64,000 bases of DNA from Sanderia malayensis (taxonomy: Eukaryota > Cnidaria > Scyphozoa > Semaeostomeae > Pelagiidae). Positions within the stretch are counted from its first letter, which is position 1. Each line of letters begins with the position of its first letter. The stretch is taken from NCBI GenBank assembly GCA_013076295.1, contig RQOL01000660.1, positions 620,001 to 684,000 of the forward strand, given 5' to 3'. Below, piece after piece: positions 34,461-45,686 of this stretch. The position numbers and the translations under genes are program-made. The notes under the pieces were generated by a model. The model did not search any database. It was not told where the DNA came from and saw nothing but the letters and a program-made list of their open reading frames with translations.

Positions 34461-36400
34461 TCAATTGTTTGGTATCTCGCATATAAATGTGTAAAACAAA
34501 GTGCTGCACAGATCGTCATTCCATGGAAAACCATTTCTGTTTAAGTGCATGGCAGTGCAGTCTTCATCTATACCTGCATTGTTTGGTTCACCTGTGTTCC
34601 AATTAGTAAAGGTAACAGGGCTACCATTGCTCCATTCCATTGTGCCTTCCTGTCGTCTATCATTCATTCCAATCCACATGCGTCCTCTTATCCCTGTTGA
34701 TTTGACGAATTCGATGACTCTTTCATTCTCTGCCCAATCTCTTATGCTCAACAGGTCTCCCTTCAAATCGAGGCAGTACTGCCTCGCTTCGGGCCAGTCT
34801 ACCTGTAAACCGACACCATTAACTTTCGGAATAACGTACAATGGTGGTCCTGAAATGAGAGAGAGACTAAAGTGCATTCTCGAAAGGGTTTACGAATTGT
34901 GTAAATACATGGATTTCTTTCAGAAAATACATTATAAGTGCATTCAGCTTTTTATGAGTTAGAGCTTTTCAATGGAATTTTGTCTTTAGAATAACATATG
35001 TACCTTAGGTGTATTAAATTTCGTGGTGTATTATAATTCGCGCGTACTTGAATTCGCGCATTTTAAATTCGCGCACAAATTTTTCATATTTTCTCGCAGT
35101 CTTGAATTCGCGCACGCGAGAAAGTAGACAGAATGATACAACAATTCATTTTAAAAGAAACTTCTTTTCTGAAAGTTACTTTTGACTAAAAGTAACATTT
35201 TATGAAATGGGTCTTCATACTGGCTCTCTTTTGCTAAGAAATCTATAATCCCAGCCCTCTTAAACCCTTTGACAGCTATCTGGTCGGTTTTGCATGCGGT
35301 CATAAAAGATGCCAAGCACTTTGCATGTATCGGCTTCAAAATGCTGATTTTTAAGTCTACTTTAACTTGTTCTGCTTCACAACCATTTTTAATTTGCTGC
35401 TGGACTTGTTCTACAAGCCAGTTTTGCGAGTCTTTTCTGAGAAATGCCTCGCAACTTTTATTTACTGTGAGATCAAGGGGCTGGTAAATATGGGTTATGT
35501 TGTTTGGCACTGGAACCGTCTTTCCCTTATTTTTAAGCACCAACTGTTCAAAATTCTGTCCATTGGCCTTCAAACATCGGCTAGCCAAAGCCACTCTTGA
35601 TATCTTCTAAGTTGCAGCTTTTCTCTCTTCTTTTCTACATATGGCATTAAAATTTTCAGCACGAATTGCTTGGATTCCACTTCATTGGACAATGGTTTTC
35701 AGTGTGTGTGATGTGAAATTCCTTTGAAAATGTGTAGTCCGGATGAGGATCAAATTAAATTCAACGCCGAAAATTTTAATGATATTGAGATTTAAAGTAA
35801 TAAACAAGTTCGTTATTTTTCAGAAAACATAGCGTAAAGTACTTTCTTGTTGAATTTATGACGATATTCTGCCTTTGCGTTATACGCATGGGTTGCCTTT
35901 TTCGCGCAACTCAATTTCGCGCAGTACTTAATTTTGCGCAATCTGGGATGCGCGAAAAATAGTACAGCGCGAATTTAAATACACCTAAGGTTTTGATACG
36001 TGATACGTAGATGCAAGGTGCAGGTGCGGACATACAACAAGAAAGATGTAATTTGTTTATTTCTGCAAGTATAGTTTTTTTTAATTAAGAATATTCTAGA
36101 TAAATTGTGTAAAAGGAAATGTACGAAACACTACGAAATAGCGCTGTGTGGCTTACCTTGAACTTTGTTCCATGTTTCTTCTGCATTTGTCCCTTTTACT
36201 TTGGAAAGAACAGAACAGGATTGATCCATATTGCATTGAAGAACTCTTCATTTAACACATTGATATTTCTCTCAGCTGAATCATCGCTATTCTCACTTGT
36301 TTGAGATGCAAAGAATCTGAATTGTAATAATACAATTGGCGTTTGACATTGCCACGCAATACCATACTAACAAGTACAAAACACACCTTCTAGCATACAT
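34461..36400 (-). pseudogene. C-type lectin C, exon 1 broken
   Basis: Third lectin paralogue in the duplicated block. Exon 2 (34461-34849) is intact: full C-type lectin domain with WIGMNDRRQEG, GEPNNAG and an intact WND (PWNDDLC). Exon 1 (36157-36400) keeps ATG and the GTAAGC donor but is 244 nt instead of 247. Single-base losses at the NWYYY, NTGFF and FNCN positions shift the frame to a stop soon after the signal peptide. A pogo-like element (35003-35990) sits in the intron. The sequence upstream of ATG does not match the lectin A/B promoters. Probably not a functional gene, although exon 2 could still be spliced into another transcript. Confidence 0.88.
35003..35990 (-). mobile_element. 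pogo/jerky-type (DDE_1) element, internally deleted
   Basis: TIRs CCTTAGGTGTATTAAATTTC and its near reverse complement; also inside are AATTCGCGC-type subterminal repeats. A TA lies at the left flank and TT (probably a mutated TA) at the right. The empty site is CATATGTATTGATATG in the lectin A intron near 19207. The minus-strand ORF 35151-35594 encodes the end of a DDE transposase (THIYQPLDLTVNKSCEAF, then LKPIHAKCLASFM and GFKRAGI). The catalytic core is missing, so it is non-autonomous. A second copy starts at 63706. Confidence 0.82.
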
Positions 36401-36700
36401 TATTATGACAGGACGACGCGACGGAGTCTGCTAAAAATTCCAGGAGATCCTTGTTGTCTTGTTGATCTTTTTTCATAGGCCAGGAAAAGTTCCGTGTTAG
36501 TGGCAATGTTTGTTTTGGACTGCTGTATGCATGTATAATAAACAATATGTATCTGACCATGTATATAAATTAACTTACATTTCGCACAACTAATATCTAC
36601 GAAATTTGATTTTTCGAGATTGGTTTTGCACTTCAAATTTTTCCTGATCATTATTAATATTCGTTTTCATGCAAATAATGATGTTTCTAAGCACAATTTC

Positions 36701-36733
<33 letters not shown>

Positions 36734-37025
36734 GTTGTATACTTCTTTTCTCGAAACTCCTAGGGCCGTTTGCCTCTTCACCAAAACACTACGTGACGTA
36801 AGAGTTTGGTCGGCGTTCTTTGGAAAAAAAGTGATGGACTCGATTTTACTCTGCTTTCGTTCAGAGTAAAATTTTCAATGATGGAGATTAACACCTCATA
36901 AGCCATTAAAATCTGCTGCGAAATCCATCATTTTTGCCATGTTACACGATCACTTTTTATCACGTTGGTCCAATATCAAAAAAAGTGATGGCAAAAAGTG
37001 ATCGTGTAACCCGCCTTATAACGTT
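36401..37025. other. Sequence replacing the lectin C promoter
   Basis: No similarity to the lectin A or B upstream regions until 37026, where ATCTATTTGCAAATTAAGCA matches 19906 onward. Includes a poly-T run at 36706-36733. Repeated AAAAAGTGAT blocks around 36830-37010 hint at another small inverted element. No gene seen. Confidence 0.6.
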
Positions 37026-37067
37026 TCGATCTATTTGCAAATTAAGCAGGTTCAACTGGAGCGTTGG

Positions 37068-37458
37068 CAGGGCCGCATCTAAGTCAGTTGGGGCCCTGGG
37101 TCCAAAATTGATTTGGGCCCCTTGAAATATGTAAACAAGTTTTTTTGTCACGTGTATAGTCCTCAGTACCCTGTAAGCATAGTTTTACTGGCATAATAAG
37201 AAATTGCTAACGGAAATAAAATTAAAAGAAAATCATGATTACTGGCTGATGGCGCCAAAATCAGTTTGTGACATCCAGCTTCAAGGGATAATGTATCATT
37301 TAGAGGATCACATATTGTCAAAAAATGAAGCCACTGTGTTGTTTGAAGACATTACTTCTCATTTCAAACACAAGAATAAAATCAACAACAGTTCATAGGT
37401 TTTTCGAAATTTTGCTCGGGGCCCCCTAAATCTAAGAATCTTGGGTAAATGCGGCCTG
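37068..37458. mobile_element. MITE with CAGGGCCGCAT ends
   Basis: Left end CAGGGCCGCATCTAAG, right end the reverse complement of CAGGCCGCATTTACCCAAG. GGGGCCC blocks occur near both ends. The left flank matches the lectin A upstream sequence CAACTGGAGCATTGG (about 19935), but the right flank does not, so the duplication ends at or inside this element. Confidence 0.7.
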
Positions 37459-37841
37459 CACTAGACATGTGGTATGGGATATACGCTAAGGTGGGGACAA
37501 ACTCGAGTAAGAACAATAACGTGGGGGGTGGGGCGGCAGGTTTCTAGCCGGTTAAGTTGGATGGTGTTTTCTTAGCTTGATAATGGCGCTACATTCTTTC
37601 CTGTCAATTGTAACTACAGCCAGAGGGTGCACTTTGTTTTCAGAATCTTCCGCACTCGCCCTGCCCTAGGGCTACAAGCCTTTTTATACCATCTCTTCTC
37701 ACATTTAATTGGCATTAACTTATCTGTGATAATCCAGTCCAGCATCAATCTATTTTATTCGAAGAAGATTAACGCAAAACAAAGTAAAATAAATAAAGAA
37801 AACAAAATAAATTCGTGATGATGATGACGTAGGTATCTAGT

Positions 37842-37847
37842 TTTATT
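37842..37847 (-). promoter_or_regulatory. Polyadenylation signal of lyase gene
   Basis: AATAAA on the minus strand about 80 bases after the stop codon at 37924. Confidence 0.6.
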
Positions 37848-37923
37848 ATATGTTATATTTCCCCAATTACAGATAATCAATTCAGATTAAATAAGAGCAA
37901 ATATCAGAATGAATTTTGTCTTA

Positions 37924-38914
37924 TTAAGGTTGATACACACGCATGTTGTCAAAATAAGTGTAACAATCTTTGGACGGCGACCAATCTCGAGTGCTTCCAC
38001 CAAAGAATGTTGTAAAAGCAAACAGTTCAACTTTCCCGTCCTGTGTATCGCCTCTCCATCGTATATTTCGATTCTCGTACACCATCGCACCGTCGATCCA
38101 AACCCGGGCCGTTCCATCGTACGCATTCGGGCTGTTCAAGCGAATCTCTTGTTTCAGCCTGGTCCATCTACCCGGTACAATGTCGTAGCCCAGGAAATTT
38201 ACGGTTCCGGGGGAACCCACTGTGCGGTCTTGATCGTACGTGTATAACGCGAGGTGATTACCGCCTTTCCAAACGAACCGCGAACTCCAGCCTTCCGCTG
38301 TGATGTTCCTGCGACCTGTTGTACACGTGCTACTGCACAGCCCCGGCAACTTGCCTATGACAAATCAACACGGTTAATATCCTATGTGTTTGCATATGCG
38401 CGATATATTGAATGATGCTATCAGAGAAATTTAGCCCAGCTCTTGCGGTGGCTTCGTTCGATTCGCACCGATAGTCCGTTCGTTTTGTGGACACTGTACA
38501 TGTTGTGGTTCAATGTTCGCTCAGAAATTGTGTCATTTCAATGCAATTGTGTCATTTCAACGCAATGTGTCATTACTTACCTCCCCTGCTGAAGTCAAAT
38601 CCCTTCTCAAACTTGACATCAAACTCCAGGACATAGGCTTCGTGTTCCTCGAGATAGACTTTGTACCTCACCCTGCTTCCCTTGCCAAATTTATTCGCCA
38701 AGTATTTCACTTTCACGGCCTTTGTTTCCTGGCCGTTCCTCGTTGTCTTGACGATTTCCGTCAATTCCGGATGGTCCAGAGAGCCCGGCCACTGTCCCCC
38801 CAAAACCATATTTGCATCCTCAAAATCCTCATGCCACTCCTTGTACCTTTTGGCATTCGCTGCCGTTACTGCAAGAGTTATCGACAAATACATCACGCAG
38901 ATGAAGCCTGCCAT
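37924..38914 (-). CDS. Secreted polysaccharide lyase, family 14-like
   Basis: Two coding exons: 38581-38914 (ATG at 38914; the exon begins four bases earlier after a TTTTTAG acceptor, so a 5' UTR exon exists) and 37924-38354, 254 residues. An N-terminal signal peptide (MAGFICVMYLSITLAVTAAN) precedes a beta-jelly-roll lyase domain: WHEDFED, YVLEFDVKFEKGFDFSRGGK, KLPGL, GWSSRFVW, LALYTYDQD, VWIDGAMVYENRNIRW, and a closing FDNMRVY. The residues K113, S135-x-R137 and Y149-x-Y151 match the Lys, Ser-x-Arg and Tyr-x-Tyr set I recall for PL14 alginate lyases of molluscs. It would cleave uronic-acid polysaccharides by beta-elimination outside the cell; the substrate (alginate, glucuronan or other) cannot be read from sequence. 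A bacterial or algal food/symbiont role is inference. Confidence 0.83.
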
Positions 38915-39330
38915 TGCCCTAAAAACGACAAAATAATACATTTAAAAATAATACATTTAATGAGATTTGACAAGACTTTGACAAGAGGCAAATCAATTTT
39001 CTGTGTAAATTGAGCTGCTAGAAAATTCGAGCACTGTTCCGCCCGTCTTCATTGTTTGAATTCTCGCTGATGGAATCTATAGCTCTTTCTTTTGCATTGG
39101 TATAACACTGGATACCTCAATCATAATCCGTTAATCGTTAATAGTAACGTCTCTAAACGTTACCTAAAATCGCTGTTAAACTTTGCATTTTCAACTGTAA
39201 CAAGCACTGTGATATATTCATGAAACAATTTCATAGTTTTAAGATTATACTTTATTTCATTGCAGCTCCACAACGCTAAAATCAAGGGCAAAAGAGGTTA
39301 TATTGAAATAAAATTATGAGAATACCATAC

Positions 39331-39390
39331 CTTTTAATTGCAACTATCAGGAGAACGAGAACCTATCAGAAGAACCAGAAGTTCCTCTTG
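39331..39390 (-). promoter_or_regulatory. Probable 5' UTR exon of the lyase gene
   Basis: The minus strand reads AATTAAAAG then the donor GTATGG at 39330. A TATA box lies about 30 bases upstream of its presumed start. It would splice to the coding exon starting at 38918. Confidence 0.5.
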
Positions 39391-39417
39391 TTGTAATGAT
39401 ATCAAATCACACCACTG

Positions 39418-39425
39418 CTTATATA
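39418..39425 (-). promoter_or_regulatory. TATA box of lyase gene
   Basis: TATATAAG on the minus strand, in GAGTATATAAGCAG, at the right distance from the presumed 5' UTR exon. Confidence 0.55.
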
Positions 39426-40109
39426 CTCTCTACTGCTGTCTGAACTTGCAACGCAAGAACAAACCCTTTGCTTGCTCTATCGCAGGTGAATAAAGATTTG
39501 CCAGCTTTCCATTACGATCTAATTTGCTCAGCCAGCTCTTGGTCTTATTGAAAGCACGCAAATGTTGTTGATCACGATATTGCGATGCCTAACCTCATTG
39601 CATTCGCCGCTATGCATTCGGTATATGCATAGCGGCGCGCTCAAAGACGGGATGCCTATTGTTTTAAAACATTACTTTTGTTTCGAAATACTTCTGATAA
39701 TGAAGGACGATAATGCGTGTTGTAAACAGATGAATAAACATGTTTGTTGCTGTGTAATGTCTTTGTAAATGTTTTATAACATGCATTATCACTATTAAAA
39801 GTGCTTTTGCTTTCCCCAATAGCTTCAATTTGCCTCCTTATTCGCGATGACCGCGGTGCATTCTGGGAGTAGTGGCATCAAACGTGAACATCTTGAGCCT
39901 CCATAGTAAACAAACAATGAAAACTTGAGGCAAGGACTTCATGTATGTAAACTATAGGTCCCGAAATACAATTATGAGCCAATGCATGATCAAGGGGTAG
40001 TATGTGTGTCCTTACAATGTATATGTAGTGTATAACACATGTATAGCACATGTACAACACATGTATAACATATGTATAACATGTGTAGCATATGTATAAC
40101 ACATGTATT

Positions 40110-42125
40110 AGTGCATTATCAGTGTGCATTTGGGTGAAAACCTGTAAATACAGTGAATAGCAAGTGTATAAGGGTGTGTATAAGTGAAGAGAAGTATATT
40201 AGTGTATTATCAGAGTGCATTTGGGTGAAAACTTGTAAATACAGTGAATAGCAAGTGTATAAGGGTGTGTATAAGTGAAGAGAAGTGTATCAGTGCATTA
40301 TCAGTGTGCATTTCGGTGAGAACACGTAAATACAGTGAATAGCAAGTGTATAAGGGTGTGTATAAGTGAAGAGAAGTGTATTAGTGCATTATCAGAGTGC
40401 ATTTGGGTGAAAACTCGTAAATACAGTGAATAGCAAGTGTATAAGGGTGTGTATAAGTGAAGAGAAGTGTATTAGTGCATTATCAGAGTTCATTTGGGTG
40501 AAAACACGTAAATACAGTGAATAGCAAGTGTATAAGGGTGTGTATAAGTGGAGACAAGTGTATTAGTGCATTATCAGTGCGCATTTCGCTGAAAACACGT
40601 AAATACAGTGAATAGCAAGTGTATAAGGGTGTGTATAAGTGAAGAGAAGTGTATTAGTGCATTATCAGAGTGCATTTGGGTGAAAACTCGTAAATACAGT
40701 GAATAGCAAGTGTATAAGGGTGTGTATAAGTGAAGAGAAGTGTATTGTTGCATTATCAGTGTGCATTTCGGTGAAAACACGTAAATACAGTGAATAGCAA
40801 GTGTATAAGGGTGTGTATAAGTGGAGATAAGTGTATTAGTGCATTATCAGTGTGCATTTCGCTGAAAACACGTAAATACAGTGAATAGCAAGTGTATAAG
40901 GGTGTGTATAAGTGAAGAGAAGTGTATTAGTGTATTATCAGAGTTCATTTGGGTGAAAACCTGTAAATACAGTGAATAGCAAGTGTATAAGGGTGTGTAT
41001 AAGTGGAGATAAGTGTATTAGTGCATTATCAGTGTGCATTTCGCTGAGAACACGTAAATACAGTGAATAGCAAGTGTATAATGGTGTGTATAAGTGAAGA
41101 GAAGTGTATTAGTGCATTATCAGTGTGCATTTGGGTGAAAACCTGTAAATACAGTGAATAGCAAGTGTATAAGGGTGTGTATAAGTGAAGAGAAGTGTAT
41201 TAGTGCATTATCAGTGTGCATTTCGCTGAAAACACGTAAATACAGTGAATAGCAGGTGTATAAGAGTGTGTGCAAGTGAAGAGAAGTGTATTAGTGCATT
41301 ATCAGTGTGCATTTCGGTGAAAACACGTAAATACAGTGAATAGCAAGTGTATAATAGTGTGTATAAGTGAAGAGAAGTGTATTAATGCATTATCAGAGTG
41401 CATTTGGGTGAAAACTTGTAAATACAGTGAATAGCAAGTGTATAAGGGTGTGTATAAGTGAAGAGAAGTGTATTAGTGCATTATCAGTGTGCATTTCGGT
41501 GAAAACACGTAAATACAGTGAATAGCAAGTGTATAATAGTGTGTATAAGTGAAGAGAAGTGTATTAATGCATTATCAGAGTGCATTTGGGTGAAAACTTG
41601 TAAATACAGTGAATAGCAAGTGTATAAGGGTGTGTATAAGTGGATTATCAGTGTGCATTTGGGTGAAAACACGTAAATACAGTGAATAGCAAGTGTATAA
41701 TGGTGTGTATAAGTGAAGAGAAGTGTATTAGTGCATTATCAGTGTGCATTTGGGTGAAAACTTGTAAATACAGTGAATAGCAAGTGTATAAGGGTGTGTA
41801 TAAGTGAAGAGAAGTGTATTAGTGCATTATCAGTGTGCATTTCGGTGAAAACTTGTAAATACAGTGAATAGCAAGTGTATAATAGTGTGTATAAGTGAAG
41901 AGAAGTGTATTAATGCATTATCAGAGTGCATTTGGGTGAAAACTTGTAAATACAGTGAATAGCAAGTGTATAAGGGTGTGTATAAGTGGATTATCAGTGT
42001 GCATTTGGGTGAAAACACGTAAATACAGTGAATAGCAAGTGTATAAGGGTGTGTATCAGTGGAGATAAGTGTATTAGCCCATTATCAGAGCGCATTTAGG
42101 TGAAAACAAGTAAATAAAGTGAATA
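40110..42125 (+). repeat. Left 91-bp tandem array
   Basis: Units contain CATTATCAGNGTGCATTT, then GTAAATACAGTGAATAGC, AAGTGTATAAGGGTGTGT and GAAGAGAAGTGTATTAGTG. Two unit types recur, GAGTGCATTTGGGTG and GTGTGCATTTCGGTG. Some units are shortened (near 41640 and 41985, where TGGATTATCAG joins two units). Confidence 0.95.
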
Positions 42126-42309
42126 AGAAGTGTACACCCGTGTTATCACCGTGCAATTCTCTGAACAGTGTGTAAATCGTTATTGCAAATAGTGCAAATA
42201 TTGCCTTTAGGAATGTAGCATCTTGCAAATTTTTAATTTACGCTTTCATGAGAATCGCAAAAAGCACAATTTCGTGTGAGTCCTGCCTTGCATAATATGA
42301 TGTGTAATG
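42126..42309. other. Central spacer of the foldback element
   Basis: Unique sequence between the two arrays, including CCGTGCAATTCTCTGAACAG and CTTGCAAATTTTTAATTTAC. No ORF of note. Confidence 0.7.
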
Positions 42310-44915
42310 CACTTGTCTTCACTTGTACACACTTTACACCTGCTATTCACTGTATTTACGTGTTTCCACCAAAGGGCACTATGATAATGCCCTTTACACT
42401 GTATTTGCACTAATACACTTGTCTTCACTTATACACACCCTTATACACTTGCTATTCACTGTATTTACGTGTTTTCACCCAAATGCACACTGATAATGCA
42501 CTAATACACTTCTCTTCACTTATACACACCCTTATACACTTGCTATTCACTGTATTTACGTGTTCTCAGCGAAATGCACACTGATAATGCACTAATACAC
42601 ACCCTTATACACTTGCTATTCACTGTATTTACGAGTTTTCACCCAAATGCAGTCTGATAATGCACTAATACACTTCTCTTCACTTATACACACCCTTATA
42701 CACTTGCTATTCACTGTATTTACGTGTTTTCAGCGAAATGCACACTGATAATGCACTAATACACTTATCTCCACTTATACACACCCTTATACACTTGCTA
42801 TTCACTGTATTTACGTGTTTTCACCCAAATGCACTCTGATAATACACTAATATACTTCTCTTCACTTATACACACCATTATACACTTGCTATTCACTGTA
42901 TTTACGTGTTTTCACCGAAATGCACACTGATAATGCATTAATACACTTGTCTTCACTTATACACACCCTTATACACTTGCTATTCACTGTATTTACGTGT
43001 TTTCACCCAAATGCACTCTGATAATACACTAATATACTTCTCTTCACTTATACACACCATTATACACTTGCTATTCACTGTATTTACGTGTTTTCACCGA
43101 AATGCACACTGATAATGCATTAATACACTTATCTCCACTTATACACACCCTTATACACTTGCTATTCACTGTATTTACGTGTTTTCACCCAAATGCACTC
43201 TGATAATACACTAATATACTTCTCTTCACTTATACACACCATTATACACTTGCTATTCACTGTATTTACGTGTTTTCAGCGAAATGCACACTGATAATGC
43301 ACTAATACACTTATTTCCACTTATACACACCCTTATACACTTACTATTCACTGTATTTACGTGTTTTCACCGAAATGCACACTGATAATGCATTAATACA
43401 CTTGTCTTCACTTATACACACCCTTATACACTTGCTATTCACTGTATTTACGTGTTTTCACCGAGATGGACACTGATAATGCACTAATACACTTATTTCC
43501 ACTTATACACACCCTTATACACTTACTATTCACTGTATTTACGTGTTTTCACCGAAATGCACACTGATAATGCATTAATACACTTGTCTTCACTTATACA
43601 CACCCTTATACACTTGCTATTCACTGTATTTACGTGTTTTCACCGAAATGCACACTGATAATGCACTAATACACTTGTCTCCACTTATACACACCCTTAT
43701 ACACTTGCTATTCACTGTATTTACGTGTTTTCACCAAAATGCACACTGATAATGCACTAATACACTTATCTCCACTTATACACACCCTTATACACTTGCT
43801 ATTCACTGTATTTACGTGTTTTCACCGAAATGCACACTGATAATGCACTAATACACTTCTCTTCACTTATACACACCCTTATACACTTGCTATTCACTGT
43901 ATTTACGAGTTTTCACCCAAATGCACTCTGATAATGCACTAATACACTTCTCTTCACTTATACACACCCTTATACACTTGCTATTCACTGTATTTACGAG
44001 TTTTCACCCAAATGCACACTGATAATCCACTTATACACACCCTTATACACTTGCTATTCACTGTATTTACGTGTTTTTACCGAAATGCACACTGATAATG
44101 CAACAATACACTTCTCTTCACTTATACACACCCTTATACACTTGCTATTCACTGTATTTACGAGTTTTCACCCAAATGCACACTGATAATCCACTTATAC
44201 ACACCCTTATACACTTGCTATTCACTGTATTTACGAGTTTTCACCCAAATGCACTCTGATAATGCACTAATACACTTCTCTTCACTTATACACACCATTA
44301 TACACTTGCTATTCACTGTATTTACGTGTTCTCAGCGAAATGCACACTGATAATGCACTAATACACTTATCTCCACTTATACACACCCTTATACACTTGC
44401 TATTCACTGTATTTACAGGTTTTCACCCAAATGAACTCTGATAATACACTAATACACTTCTCTTCACTTATACACACCCTTATACACTTGCTATTCACTG
44501 TATTTACGTGTTTTTACCGAAATGCAAACTGATAATGCACTAATACACTTCTCTTCACTTATACACACCCTTATACACTTGCTATTCACTGTATTTACGT
44601 GTTTTTACCGAAATGCACACTGATAATGCACTAATACACTTCTCTTCACTTATACACACCCTTATACACTTGCTATTCACTGTATTTACGTGTTTTTACC
44701 GAAATGCACACTGATAATGCACTAATACACTTCTCTTCACTTATACACACCCTTATACACTTGCTATTCACTGTATTTACAAGTTTTCACCCAAATGCAC
44801 TCTGATAATGCACTAATACACTTCTCTTCACTTATACACACCCTTATACACTTGCTATTCACTGTATTTACAGGTTTTCATCCAAATGCACACTGATAAT
44901 GCACTAATACATGTG
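42310..44915 (-). repeat. Right 91-bp tandem array
   Basis: The same unit as the left array in inverted orientation, with more copies. Shortened units of the GATAATCCACTTATACAC type are at about 44020 and 44185. Confidence 0.95.
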
Positions 44916-45094
44916 TTATACATATGCTACACATGTTATACATATGTTATACATGTGTTGTACATGTGCTATACATGTGTTATACACTACATATACATTG
45001 TAAGGACACACATACTACCCCTTGATCATGCATTGGCTCATAATTGTATTTCGGGACCTATAGTTTACATACATGAAGTCCTTGCCAAACTTGA

Positions 45095-45686
45095 CGCATT
45101 CTTTAACTAGAAGTAGCAAACCATCAGTAACTGCATGAATATTGTAAAAGTTTTTTCCGTTGTGTTGCAAAGTTCGATCTTGGCATAAACTCTTAGTAAT
45201 TATAGTTTTTAAATGTGGTCTTGGAAGTTTAATAATTTGAAATGTGATTTGCGGTCTTAAAACTTCCTCAATTATTAATAATTCTAACATATTTTGCAGA
45301 GACAACTGCTGGGGACCTATTCCCAGGCCTATTCCCCGGTACCCATTCCCAGGGATCCATTCTCCAGTATATTATTCCAAGAACTTGACGTCGAGCGAAG
45401 TGCATACAGTGTGCATGCGTATTTTTTTACCACCTTTACGTGAATGTCAAGCCAAAAAATAGCAGGATTGTTTTGTCGTCTTGCAAGAAGTATAATTATA
45501 TCTTTAGAAAACAACATAAAGATAAATACTTGGAGCATTCTGGAAAAGCCTGTTAATTTTACATATCTTGTCCTACGGCTGCAGAGAGAGCGTATTTTAG
45601 ATTAGGCCGCTTCACCAAACCAAACCAAAACCGGAAACCTTCTCCCACCCCCAAGCAAGCAAGATAAATGACACCTCAAAGTTAAC
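45095..45686. other. VPS33B upstream region
   Basis: About 590 bp between the foldback element and the VPS33B start. It has a short ATTCCCAG/CCATTC-type repeat at 45310-45370, but no gene. The VPS33B promoter presumably lies here; no TATA box is evident. Confidence 0.5.

Larger units (their letters stand above)
39929..45086. mobile_element. Foldback-type element with tandem-repeat arms (5158 bp)
   Basis: The termini are GGCAAGGACTTCATGTATGT and its exact reverse complement. They are flanked by the 8-bp duplication AAACTTGA at 39921-39928 and 45087-45094. The outer about 150 bp of each arm is unique sequence (TATAGGTCCCGAAATACA, then GGGGTAGTATGTGTGTCC and ACATGTATA-type repeats). Inward of that, each arm is a tandem array of a 91-bp unit: about 22 units on the left (to about 42125) and about 28 on the right (from about 42310), in opposite orientation. 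A central spacer of about 180 bp is unique. No transposase ORF is present; frames inside (such as 40574-40780 or 44071-44259) are repeat artefacts. Structurally this matches foldback/Galileo-like elements, and the 8-bp duplication would suit the hAT or P superfamilies. Confidence 0.9.

Noticed and set aside
36669..36869. 66-codon ORF through the poly-T run
   Set aside because: Phenylalanine run from 28 consecutive T bases; not coding.
40574..44259. Small ORFs within the 91-bp arrays (peptides rich in HLYTPLYTCYSL)
   Set aside because: They are translations of the repeat unit in either orientation and end when the repeat drifts.
40110..44915. CRISPR-like array
   Set aside because: Units are 91 bp and tandem without unique spacers, in two opposed arrays within a transposon bounded by TIRs, in a eukaryotic genome.
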